From positions 1 through 19,429 of the forward strand of contig USMD01000025.1 in NCBI GenBank assembly GCA_900555725.1: a stretch of DNA of 19,429 nucleotides. The letters run 5' to 3'. The position numbers and the translations under genes were made by a program. The DNA comes from an uncultured Garciella sp. (lineage in GTDB: Bacteria; Bacillota; Clostridia; Eubacteriales; Garciellaceae). Position 1 is the stretch's first letter, and the number at the start of each line of letters is the position of its first letter. The notes under the pieces were generated by a model. It saw nothing but the letters and a program-made list of their open reading frames with translations, was not told where the DNA came from and ran no database searches. Positions 5,960 through 13,003 of this stretch are shown piece by piece.

Positions 5960-7796
5960 AGCATGTCCACCCTCCATCAAAATCCTGAATACCACAATTA
6001 ACACAACCTTGTCTACAATAAGGTGTAACCTTTTCCCTTAGGGCATTTTTATGCTCTCGAATTAAAAAGTCCTTGGTTACCCCAATATCGATAAAATCCC
6101 AAGGTAAAACCTCATCATACTCCCTTCTTCGATTCGCATAGAAAGCTGGATCAATTCCATTTTCTGCAAAGGCTTCTAGCCAGCTGGAAAAGCAAAAATA
6201 TTCATCCCAACCATCAAATTTACAACCCTTTTGCCAGGCTGTTAAAATGACTTTTCCCAATCTTCTATCTCCTCTGGCGAATACTGCTTCTAAAAAGCTG
6301 GTTTTCGATTCATGCCAACTGTAATGTATCTTCCTACTTTTTATTTTCTCTTTCAAAAATTTTTGCTTGTCCCTTAATTCATCCATAGTATTTTGAGGTT
6401 CCCATTGAAAAGGCGTGAAGGCTTTTGGCACAAAGGAAGAGGTGCTAATAGTGATTCTTACATTTTTATTCCTTTTTTCTCTATTTACTTGATAATACTG
6501 CTGTAATACCTTATTTCCTAAATCAACAATTCCTGCTAGGTCCTCATAAGTTTCGGTAGGCAATCCTATCATAAAATAAAGCTTTATGGTACCCCACCCG
6601 GCAGCAAAGGCTTCACTGGTGGAACTTAGTAGATCTTCTTGGGTCACCCCTTTATTAATTACATTTCTAAGTCTTTGAGTTCCAGCCTCTGGAGCAAAGG
6701 TAAGTCCCGTTTTTCTTATTTTTTGGATTTCTTCTATTAATTTCACCGAAAAAGAGTCAATTCGTAAGGAAGGTAGAGAAAGTCCAACTCCTTTATCCTT
6801 ATACTCTTCTATAAGCTTTTCTACTAAAGGCATTAATTGGGTATAATCACTGGTACTTAGAGAGGATAAAGATAATTCTTCATATCCTGTATTTTGTATA
6901 AGTTTTCTTGCTATACTTTGTAGAGTTTCTGGTATCTTTTCCCTGACAGGACGATAAATCATACCAGCTTGGCAAAAACGACATCCCCTAGTACATCCCC
7001 TAAAAATTTCTAACATTACTCTATCATGGGTAATTCTAGTGTAGGGCACAACAAAGTTCGTAGGATAATAGGCATGATTCAAATCCTTAATAATTCTTTT
7101 GCTAACTCTTTGGGGCGCATCTGAAGTGAGAGGATAAAATTCCTTAATCTTTCCTTCTTTATCATATTCTACATCATAAAAGGCTGGAATATACACCCCT
7201 TTAATAGATACAATAGAATGAAGAAAATCCATTCGACTTTCTTTTGTTTTCTTCCATTTTCTATAGACATCTAATATTTCTAATAATACCTCTTCCGCTT
7301 CCCCTAAAACTACAATATCTACAAAATCCGCTAAAGGCTCTGGATTATAAGCACAGGGGCCTCCTACCATTACAAAGGGATGTTCTTTCGTTCTATCCTT
7401 TGCTAAAAGGGGAATATTGGCTAAATCCAACATATTTAAAATGGTAGTATAACTCATTTCATATTGTAGGGTAAATCCAAGAAAATCAAAATTTGTAATA
7501 GGGTCCATAGTTTCTAAGGCAAATAGAGAAATATAGTTTTCCCTCATTTTCTCCTCCATATCTACCATTGGTGCAAATACTCTTTCACAAAATACATCCT
7601 CTTGTTCATTTAACAAGTGATATAAAATCTTCATTCCTAAATGGGACATTCCTATTTCATATATATCAGGAAAGGCGAATGCATACCTTATGGTATCGAT
7701 TCTTACTTCTTTATGAACGCTATTTAATTCATTTCCAATATATTGAACTGGGTTTTTTACTTGTAGAAGTATTTGATCCATTATTTTTCCCTTCAT
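5946..7796 (-). CDS. B12-binding-like radical SAM protein (TIGR03960 family)
   Basis: A 616-residue protein of unknown substrate. Residues about 30-180 resemble a cobalamin-binding-type Rossmann region (GMSHLGMKILYHLL; MVGGPCAYNPEPL), though I see no clear DxHxxG cobalamin motif. The radical SAM core follows with RGCTRGCRFCQAG, giving the cluster cysteines C268, C272 and C275. The extreme C terminus holds a second C-x3-C-x2-C pattern, C594, C598 and C601, plus C612 and C616, suggesting an auxiliary Fe-S site. The ATG at 7794-7796 has AAGGAG about 7 nt upstream. It overlaps its DUF2344 partner and begins 49 bp after spoIVFB. It could be an RNA- or protein-modifying enzyme, given its constant association with RNase G and ribosomal genes, but this is inference. 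Confidence 0.92.
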   Translation of the reverse strand: MKGKIMDQILLQVKNPVQYIGNELNSVHKEVRIDTIRYAFAFPDIYEIGMSHLGMKILYHLLNEQEDVFCERVFAPMVDMEEKMRENYISLFALETMDPITNFDFLGFTLQYEMSYTTILNMLDLANIPLLAKDRTKEHPFVMVGGPCAYNPEPLADFVDIVVLGEAEEVLLEILDVYRKWKKTKESRMDFLHSIVSIKGVYIPAFYDVEYDKEGKIKEFYPLTSDAPQRVSKRIIKDLNHAYYPTNFVVPYTRITHDRVMLEIFRGCTRGCRFCQAGMIYRPVREKIPETLQSIARKLIQNTGYEELSLSSLSTSDYTQLMPLVEKLIEEYKDKGVGLSLPSLRIDSFSVKLIEEIQKIRKTGLTFAPEAGTQRLRNVINKGVTQEDLLSSTSEAFAAGWGTIKLYFMIGLPTETYEDLAGIVDLGNKVLQQYYQVNREKRNKNVRITISTSSFVPKAFTPFQWEPQNTMDELRDKQKFLKEKIKSRKIHYSWHESKTSFLEAVFARGDRRLGKVILTAWQKGCKFDGWDEYFCFSSWLEAFAENGIDPAFYANRRREYDEVLPWDFIDIGVTKDFLIREHKNALREKVTPYCRQGCVNCGIQDFDGGWTCYGNC

Positions 7797-7845
7797 TTAT
7801 TTCTCCTTCTTTTTTATAGTCTATTTTCTAATTATAATCATTTTA

Positions 7846-8733
7846 TCAATAATCATCCCTTTTTTCCAATATATTTTTTACCCTACCATGCATCCCATAC
7901 TCTAAAATACCAGATAGTATTTCATCCTCTGTTAGAATCCCCTTTAAAGCATAGTGTTCGTCTAACACATAAATAATATGAAATTTTTTAGGGGTAAATT
8001 GCTTGGATATCTTCTCTAATGTGGTTTGAGGCAATACCGTCATATGTTGGGATTCCATAGAACCCTGCTTATTTAAACTTTCTTTTTTAGTAGCAAAATC
8101 TCTCATGGTAACATAAGAGCTCATTTTTTTCTCCTTATGAGATTTACTATAAATAAATATTCCCACTAAAATAAAAGTAATGTTATAACTCCCTAAGGAG
8201 AAAATCAAAATATTGATTCCAATTAAAAAAAGAGCAAATAATTTAGAAAAAATGACAATGATTTTTGTAGCATTTTTATATCCAAGCAGGTAGGACAAAG
8301 AACCTCTAAAAATCCTTCCCCCATCTAGGGGCAATACCGGAATTAGATTAAAGATACCAATCACCAAACTACTAAGAATAATAAAATCAATATCACCATT
8401 TTCCCACCTAAAATATTTCTGAAAAAAAAACACAGTAGCGGAAAGCACCATATTAGATATCGGGCCCGCTGCTGAAATGAAAATTTCCTCTCTATTGGTA
8501 AAATTTAAGCTCTTATCTAACTTTACAACCCCACCAAAAGGAAGAATTCCTATTTCCTTTATTTTTATACCAAAAAGCATAGCTATGAATCCATGAGATA
8601 ATTCATGCATTAGAATAATGGTTAATAAAATTAGCATAACTTTACTATATCCTAAAAAATATAATAATACTATAATAGGAAAAAATAAAATATGGACTGA
8701 AAAGGTTATCCCATGAACTTTTATGATTTTCAC
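7846..8733 (-). CDS. spoIVFB: SpoIVFB-like M50 intramembrane metalloprotease
   Basis: A site-2-protease family enzyme. In spore formers SpoIVFB removes the pro-sequence of pro-sigma-K in the outer forespore membrane. The 295-residue protein has several membrane segments (about 10-50, 90-135, 155-190), the zinc motif HELSH at 43-47 and a second motif NLIPVLPLDGG at 129-139, with D137 the likely third zinc ligand. Residues about 215-295 look like a CBS-type domain, as in SpoIVFB, where ATP binding modulates cleavage. The start appears to be GTG at 8731-8733, with AAGGAAGTG upstream next to the spoIVFA stop; the genes are 16 bp apart. Pairing with spoIVFA is what favours SpoIVFB over other M50 proteases. 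Confidence 0.9.
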   Translation of the reverse strand: MKIIKVHGITFSVHILFFPIIVLLYFLGYSKVMLILLTIILMHELSHGFIAMLFGIKIKEIGILPFGGVVKLDKSLNFTNREEIFISAAGPISNMVLSATVFFFQKYFRWENGDIDFIILSSLVIGIFNLIPVLPLDGGRIFRGSLSYLLGYKNATKIIVIFSKLFALFLIGINILIFSLGSYNITFILVGIFIYSKSHKEKKMSSYVTMRDFATKKESLNKQGSMESQHMTVLPQTTLEKISKQFTPKKFHIIYVLDEHYALKGILTEDEILSGILEYGMHGRVKNILEKRDDY

Positions 8734-8749
8734 TAGGGTATCACTTCCT

Positions 8750-9529
8750 TTAGTTTGCGGTATCTACTTTTAGTTCCATATAATCTGATGGATTAACGGG
8801 ATAATCTCCTTTCCATAATTCAAAATATAGCACTGAAGATTCTCCTTCTTCAACGGTTTTTGTCTTTCCTAAAATATCTCCCTGCTGCACTTGATCATTT
8901 ATTTTTAAAGAAGATTCATAACAACCTTCATAAACACTCTTCATGGAATTTTCGTGCTTTATTGTTATCCTTTTTCCATTATCTACACTTTCTTGAATAT
9001 TTATTATCTTCCCACTTGCAATTGCTTGAATATCACTGGAAGATTTTGTAGTGATTTCAATTCCCCTTGCTTCAATTTTGGTTTTTAAAATAGGATGAAC
9101 CTCATCTTCAAAGGGAGAGGTTACAGTTCCTTCTACAGGAGATATGTACTTTGTAACATTGTTTTCTTCTTTCATCATATCTTTCCCTGTACCTGTCCAT
9201 TCTTGAATATGATTACTAATAGTTGTAATCACATCATTATCAGGTAATTCTTTATCTAAATGCATTTCATAAGTCATCACCCATTTAACCCCTTTGGTTA
9301 TCTTTTGAGTGGCGGAAAAAGGCAAAGATTTTGCTGCATAGATTAAAGCAAATAAGAGAACACATAGGATTAGTCGAAGGGCATTTTTCTTTAAAAACTT
9401 TTCCTCATTAAATAATCTGACCTCTAAATCCTCATCTTCAAATAAATCTTCTTTATGTCTTGTACCACTTCTTAATTTAGGTTCTAATCGGATTCTGCCA
9501 TTTTTATTAGTATATTTATTGTTTTCCAC
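8750..9529 (-). CDS. spoIVFA: SpoIVFA-like membrane protein with degenerate M23 domain
   Basis: A 259-residue protein with a charged cytoplasmic N terminus (about 1-48), one membrane helix (about 49-68), an outer linker and a C-terminal LytM/M23 fold (about 125-250; SPVEGTVTSPFEDEVHPIL, then ITIKHENSMKSVYEGC). The zinc ligands of active M23 peptidases are missing: the HxGxD position reads ARGIEI and the final HxH position reads YFELWKG, so it should be catalytically dead. That matches SpoIVFA, which scaffolds SpoIVFB with BofA and is itself cut by other proteases to release the block. It starts at GTG (9527-9529) with GGAGGAG 9 nt upstream. No convincing sigma-A promoter is visible in the AT-rich gap before it. 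Confidence 0.87.
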   Translation of the reverse strand: MENNKYTNKNGRIRLEPKLRSGTRHKEDLFEDEDLEVRLFNEEKFLKKNALRLILCVLLFALIYAAKSLPFSATQKITKGVKWVMTYEMHLDKELPDNDVITTISNHIQEWTGTGKDMMKEENNVTKYISPVEGTVTSPFEDEVHPILKTKIEARGIEITTKSSSDIQAIASGKIINIQESVDNGKRITIKHENSMKSVYEGCYESSLKINDQVQQGDILGKTKTVEEGESSVLYFELWKGDYPVNPSDYMELKVDTAN

Positions 9530-9610
9530 TGTAGTTCACTCCTCCGTTTAAAATTATCCTTTTGTGCATTAATATAATATATTTTTCAAGTAAAATTTTT
9601 ATTACTTTAT

Positions 9611-9654
9611 TGCATAAAAAAGGCAAAGGAAATTTCCTTTGCCTTTTTTATGCA
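9611..9654. terminator. Perfect 44-bp palindrome, bidirectional terminator after rodA
   Basis: The sequence is an exact inverted repeat centred between 9632 and 9633. It is built from TGCAT, six A, GGCAAAGG, AAATTT and the complement of these arms. Read on the minus strand the GGCAAAGG/CCTTTGCC stem is followed by six T, giving an intrinsic terminator 24 bp after the rodA stop. It works equally well on the other strand, although no plus-strand gene converges here. Confidence 0.88.
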
Positions 9655-9677
9655 ATATTTTAGTAAAATAACTTATC

Positions 9678-10790
9678 TTAAAATTTGATTTTATGCCGTC
9701 TCATAGTAATGTTTAATACCAATCCTATGGCAATCATATTGGTTAATAAGGAACTTCCTCCATAACTAATAAATGGAAGGGTAATTCCTGTAATAGGCAT
9801 TAAACCAATGGTCATTCCTATATTTTCTATCACTTGAAATAAATACATAAAAAATATACCAGCAATCACAAGGGTACCAAATTGATCTTTAGCAATCCTA
9901 GAAAGAGTTAATAATCTGTGTAAAAAAAATGCAAATAAGATTACCACAAGGGCAGCTCCAATAAAACCAGTCAATTCAGCAATTACTGAAAAAATGAAGT
10001 CTGTCCACTGCTCAGGTAAAAAATTTAGGTTGGTCATGGTATCTTTTTCAAATAATCCTTTTCCTGCAATTTGGCCGGAGCCCACAGCTAACATAGATTG
10101 AATAACATGATATCCATCCCCTAAAGGATCATTATAAGGATTGATAAAGGTAATCAATCGATTTTTTTGATGATTTAAAAGCACAAAATTCCAAAGAATA
10201 GGAAAGGACACCACTAGCGCCACAATACTTCCCCAAATAAATTTCATATTCAAACCTGCCACAAAAAGCATTCCTGCGGCAATTATCATAAAAACTAAAG
10301 CATTTCCTAAATCCGGTTGAAGCATTATCAAAATAATTGGAATTCCAATGTGAATGAAAGGAACCATTAAATCTTTTAAGGTATTTAATTTTCCCTGTCG
10401 ACTTTCCAACAGTTTTGCAAAGGTTATAATAATTCCTATCTTCGCTAATTCCGCTGGCTGCATTTCTACTACTCCTAAATCAATCCAACCCCTAGCACCT
10501 TTATTAACCTTTCCAATCCCTGGAATTAGAACTGCGATTAGTATTAAAATGCATATTACATAGATAATCTTCCAGTACAGACCAAATTGATGGTAATCAA
10601 TACTTACAATTATTCCAACGGTGACTATCCCTAATGCAAAGGCAATTGCTTGAGTTAAAACAAAACTAAAAGATTTCTCTGTCCCAAAACTTTTGGTTGC
10701 AGCATAAATTGCAATAAAACCAATCCCCACTAAAAATACAACGTTTGCCAATAAAGGAATATCTAAATTCTTTAGTAATTTTCTGTCCAA
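9678..10790 (-). CDS. rodA: RodA, SEDS peptidoglycan glycosyltransferase
   Basis: RodA polymerises lipid II into glycan strands during cell elongation, working with PBP2 and MreBCD in the membrane. The roughly 370-residue protein has about ten membrane segments and SEDS signatures: GARGWIDLGVVEMQPAELAKIG near 105-125, QPDLGNALVF, the large loop with FINPYNDPLGDGYHVIQSMLAVGSG, FLPEQWTDFIFSVIAE (with the essential aspartate region) and the C-terminal GITLPFISYGGSS. I place the start at TTG (10788-10790), preceded by AAGGTGGAG; the frame also has GTG at 10800-10802, but the ribosome site would then overlap the start. It follows minE through a terminator and has its own extended -10 promoter. RodA is separated from its partner mrdA by the min genes. 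Confidence 0.95.
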   Translation of the reverse strand: MDRKLLKNLDIPLLANVVFLVGIGFIAIYAATKSFGTEKSFSFVLTQAIAFALGIVTVGIIVSIDYHQFGLYWKIIYVICILILIAVLIPGIGKVNKGARGWIDLGVVEMQPAELAKIGIIITFAKLLESRQGKLNTLKDLMVPFIHIGIPIILIMLQPDLGNALVFMIIAAGMLFVAGLNMKFIWGSIVALVVSFPILWNFVLLNHQKNRLITFINPYNDPLGDGYHVIQSMLAVGSGQIAGKGLFEKDTMTNLNFLPEQWTDFIFSVIAELTGFIGAALVVILFAFFLHRLLTLSRIAKDQFGTLVIAGIFFMYLFQVIENIGMTIGLMPITGITLPFISYGGSSLLTNMIAIGLVLNITMRRHKIKF

Positions 10791-10832
10791 TAGAGACTCC
10801 ACCTTCTACTATTTATATGTTTTCATTATAAA

Positions 10833-10841
10833 ATTATAGCA
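10833..10841 (-). promoter_or_regulatory. Extended -10 promoter for rodA
   Basis: On the minus strand the gap between minE and rodA contains TGCTATAAT, an extended -10 hexamer (TGN plus TATAAT), with only a weak -35 region. A second TATAAT follows at 10825-10830. A promoter is expected here because minE ends in a terminator. Confidence 0.5.
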
Positions 10842-10853
10842 CAAAAAAGAATT

Positions 10854-10898
10854 GGAAAGAAGTAAAAAGAGCATTTTATGCTCTTTTTGCTTCTTTCC
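10854..10898. terminator. 45-nt hairpin terminator overlapping the end of minE
   Basis: GGAAAGAAG (10854-10862), one mismatch, then AAAAAGAGCAT (10864-10874) pair across the loop 10875-10877 with 10878-10888 and 10890-10898. On the minus strand the inner stem ends in five T, so it is a plausible intrinsic terminator for minCDE. The stop codon and the last seven or so codons of minE form one arm. Confidence 0.75.
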
Positions 10899-11166
10899 GG
10901 TTCTTCATTCTTTTTATAGGTATATTTGCAATCAGTGCTGGTACCATAGCATCATCTTGTTCTCTTTTTGTCTTGGTTAAATTGATTTCAAAGCCCTCTT
11001 CATCCACTTCTACATAATCTTGAATCACACCCATAATATCTCCCTTTATCATATCTAAAAACTGAGAAGAGACATTAGCCCGATCATGCACCAAAACTAA
11101 TTTTAATCTTTCTTTTGCAACATTCTTACTTTGATTTTCTCCTTCCCGACTAAATAGCTTAAACAA
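10876..11166 (-). CDS. minE: Cell division topological specificity factor MinE
   Basis: MinE stimulates the MinD ATPase and drives MinCD away from mid-cell. The 96-residue protein begins M-F-K-L-F-S-R, the membrane-targeting start typical of MinE, then has AKERLKLVLVHDRANVS (the anti-MinCD helix region) and a C-terminal topological domain with ALIANIPIKRMK. I use TTG at 11164-11166 because AGGAGGG lies 6 nt upstream and the family starts here; the ATG at 11185-11187 would translate that ribosome site. It is 23 bp after minD. MinE alongside MinCD is the Clostridia pattern and contrasts with Bacillus, which uses DivIVA/MinJ. Its last codons are part of a terminator hairpin. Confidence 0.95.
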   Translation of the reverse strand: MFKLFSREGENQSKNVAKERLKLVLVHDRANVSSQFLDMIKGDIMGVIQDYVEVDEEGFEINLTKTKREQDDAMVPALIANIPIKRMKNRKEAKRA

Positions 11167-11189
11167 AATATTCCCTCCTACCCTCATGA

Positions 11190-11987
11190 TTAAAATTTAA
11201 ATCCTAACTTTTTAGCAACCTTTTTAAAGATCCCTTCACTCACATCTAAATTTAAAAAGGGTACTTCTTTTCCTAGTATTCTTTCTGCGATATTTTTATA
11301 GGCTTTTCCTGCTAAAGAATTTAAATCCATAACTGCTGGTTCCCCTCTATTGGTAGAAATAACAATGCTTTGGTCATCTGGAATAACTCCTAATAAATCA
11401 ATGGATAAAATATCAATCATATCATCAATATCCATCATATCGCCTTTTTTAACCATATCAATACGAACTTTATTGATTACCAGTAATGGATTGTATATTT
11501 CATTAGCTTCTAGCAACCCAATAATACGATCAGCATCCCTTACAGCAGATACTTCCGGAGCAGTTACTACAATAGCTTTATCTGCTCCTACAATGGCATT
11601 TCTAAATCCTTGTTCTATCCCCGCAGGACAATCAATTAACACATAATCAAACTCTTTTCTTAATTTTTCAGTTACCTCCTGCATTTGCTTTGGTTCAATG
11701 GCTGTTTTATCTTTTGTTTGAGCTGCAGGTAATAAATATAAACTCTCAAATCTCTTATCCTTAATTAAAGCTTGTTTTAATCTACAGGTACCCTCCGCAA
11801 CATCTACAATATCGTATACAATCCTATTTTCTAAGCCCATAACAACATCTAAATTTCTAAGTCCTATATCTGCATCTACAACCACAACACTTTTTCCTAA
11901 TAAGCTTAAAGCGGTACCAATATTAGCTGTGGTTGTAGTTTTTCCTACCCCACCTTTTCCTGAAGTAATAACAATAACTTCGCCCAT
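11190..11987 (-). CDS. minD: Septum site-determining ATPase MinD
   Basis: MinD is a membrane-associated ParA-type ATPase that recruits MinC. The 265-residue protein starts MGEVIVITSGKGGVGKTTTT, a deviant Walker A with the signature K11 and the P-loop K16, then DADIGLRNLDVVMG and the Walker B region FDYVLIDCPAGIE. The C-terminal stretch GIFKKVAKKLGFKF is an amphipathic helix, the membrane targeting sequence. The ATG at 11985-11987 has ACAGGAGGG about 6 nt upstream; a further ATG at 12006-12008 in frame would translate the ribosome site and is rejected. It follows minC closely. Confidence 0.97.
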   Translation of the reverse strand: MGEVIVITSGKGGVGKTTTTANIGTALSLLGKSVVVVDADIGLRNLDVVMGLENRIVYDIVDVAEGTCRLKQALIKDKRFESLYLLPAAQTKDKTAIEPKQMQEVTEKLRKEFDYVLIDCPAGIEQGFRNAIVGADKAIVVTAPEVSAVRDADRIIGLLEANEIYNPLLVINKVRIDMVKKGDMMDIDDMIDILSIDLLGVIPDDQSIVISTNRGEPAVMDLNSLAGKAYKNIAERILGKEVPFLNLDVSEGIFKKVAKKLGFKF

Positions 11988-12010
11988 TTGATTCCCTCCT
12001 GTTAGCATAA

Positions 12011-12655
12011 TTATAAATTTTTATAGTATGGCAAAATAATGATTGAATCTTCTTTTATACAAGCCTTCTCTGGACAGGTTGGTTTAAAATCTTGTTGATC
12101 TGGTGCCCTTGTTATAATATTTGAAATCCTTAGTTGTGTAGGCTGCAATGAAAAAGCTATTACACAAGCACGTTCATTTCCTAAAAAGCCTGCATGGGCA
12201 ATACCCCTTAGTGCTCCCATCACAATAATATTTCCTGCAGCAATTACCTCAGCACCGGGATTTACATCTCCAATGATGACAATATTCCCATTGTATTGTA
12301 CTTTACTACCTGAACGCAAGGTAGTATAAATAAACTTAGTTATGCCTTCTTCTATAGAATAACTATATGTACCTTTTTTAGTTTGAGAAATATTTTGGTC
12401 CTCCTCTTTCTTTTCTTCAATGTCAACTATTTCTATTTGATATCTCTCCTCTAACCAATTTGACAAATCACTTAAATCCTCTTGGGATAAGCTTGTCCCA
12501 TTTAGCTTTATTTGTTTTATCCCTTGAAAAAAAGATTGAGCAGAAGCAATTTTTTCTTGAATTTTCTTCTTTAAGACCTCCAAATCATTTTCCCTGTTAA
12601 TAATAAGATATAGTCCATCCCTATTTCCTTTAAACACAACGATCTCTTCTGCCAT
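12011..12655 (-). CDS. minC: Septum site-determining protein MinC
   Basis: MinC blocks FtsZ polymerisation at the poles. The 214-residue protein has an N-terminal FtsZ-inhibiting domain (about 1-95) and a C-terminal beta-helix domain with GNIVIIGDVNPGAEVIAAGNIIVMGALRGIAHAG compressed into the conserved pattern GDVNPGAE ... LRGIAHAG, the MinD-binding and dimer region. The ATG at 12653-12655 has GGAGG about 12 nt upstream, a long spacing. It is first in minCDE and is preceded by a leader of roughly 200 nt containing a large hairpin element and an alternative hairpin, so leader control of the Min operon is possible. Confidence 0.95.
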   Translation of the reverse strand: MAEEIVVFKGNRDGLYLIINRENDLEVLKKKIQEKIASAQSFFQGIKQIKLNGTSLSQEDLSDLSNWLEERYQIEIVDIEEKKEEDQNISQTKKGTYSYSIEEGITKFIYTTLRSGSKVQYNGNIVIIGDVNPGAEVIAAGNIIVMGALRGIAHAGFLGNERACVIAFSLQPTQLRISNIITRAPDQQDFKPTCPEKACIKEDSIIILPYYKNL

Positions 12656-12692
12656 TATTTTTTATTACCTCCAAGAAACATTTATAAATAAA

Positions 12693-12713
12693 GAAATTAT
12701 CTAAAATAATTTC
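12693..12713 (-). promoter_or_regulatory. AT-rich hairpin in the minC leader
   Basis: GAAATTAT (12693-12700) pairs with ATAATTTC (12706-12713) over a 5-nt loop. On the minus strand the arm AGGAAATT (12708-12715) is also complementary to AATTTCCT, the 3' arm of the large hairpin element upstream (12730-12737). The two structures could therefore exclude each other. Function is inferred only. Confidence 0.35.
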
Positions 12714-12724
12714 CTAATTTATTT

Positions 12725-12729
12725 AGTTT
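12725..12729. repeat. 5-bp direct repeat AGTTT, left copy
   Basis: AGTTT directly abuts the left end of the 129-bp inverted-repeat element and is repeated exactly at 12859-12863 next to its right end. This looks like a target-site duplication, although five AT-rich bases can match by chance. Confidence 0.5.
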
Positions 12730-12858
12730 GAGGAAATTGCACAAATAAGATTTCTCTCAAACACAGGTCTGTGCTACACCATATACTGTATATGACTATC
12801 CTATTACTTTCCAGATATGGATGATTGTGTTTGAGAAAATCAATGGTGCAATTTCCTC
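12730..12858. mobile_element. 129-bp element with 13-bp terminal inverted repeats (MITE-like or leader RNA)
   Basis: GAGGAAATTGCAC (12730-12742) is repeated exactly in inverted orientation at 12846-12858. Inside, TCTCAAACACA (12755-12765) pairs perfectly with TGTGTTTGAGA (12826-12836), and AAGATTT/AAATC segments extend the helix, so the whole element can fold as one long rod with an apical region of about 60 nt. It carries no gene. Flanking AGTTT copies suggest transposition of a non-autonomous element. However, the minC promoter places the transcription start right at its edge, so it may instead be a structured leader or small RNA. No IS family is recognisable from the ends. Confidence 0.6.
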
Positions 12859-12863
12859 AGTTT
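12859..12863. repeat. 5-bp direct repeat AGTTT, right copy
   Basis: This is the partner of the copy at 12725-12729 and lies immediately outside the right inverted repeat. It also coincides with the predicted transcription start of minCDE. Confidence 0.5.
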
Positions 12864-12868
12864 CTTAA

Positions 12869-12897
12869 AGTATATTATAAATTCTGCAATTTATCAA
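12869..12897 (-). promoter_or_regulatory. Sigma-A promoter for minCDE
   Basis: On the minus strand TTGATA (12892-12897), a 17-nt spacer and TATACT (12869-12874) make a good promoter. The start is expected near 12862, so the transcript begins at the edge of the 129-bp hairpin element and has a leader of about 207 nt before minC. Confidence 0.78.
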
Positions 12898-12962
12898 TAA
12901 ATCCTTCTTTTTATGAGAAAAAATATAACTTTTTATTCCCAATATAACTACATTTCTTTTAT

Positions 12963-12997
12963 AAAAAAACCTCTCGACATTTGCTGAGAGGTTTTTC
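12963..12997 (-). terminator. Intrinsic terminator after mrdA
   Basis: AAAAACCTCTC (12965-12975) pairs with GAGAGGTTTTT (12986-12996) over a 10-nt loop, followed on the minus strand by a run of seven T. It begins 7 bp after the mrdA stop and closes the mre-mrdA unit. Confidence 0.9.
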
Positions 12998-13003
12998 ATA
13001 ATT

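Noticed and set aside
7797..7845. Separate promoter before the radical SAM gene
   Set aside because: TATAAT-like sequences occur, but no -35 element lies at a usable distance in this AT-rich gap.
12730..12858. 6S RNA candidate
   Set aside because: The rod shape and promoter at its 5' edge recall 6S RNA, but it is shorter than usual (about 130-145 nt), the internal bubble is only 4 by 6 nt, and exact flanking AGTTT repeats fit an insertion better. I do not exclude it.
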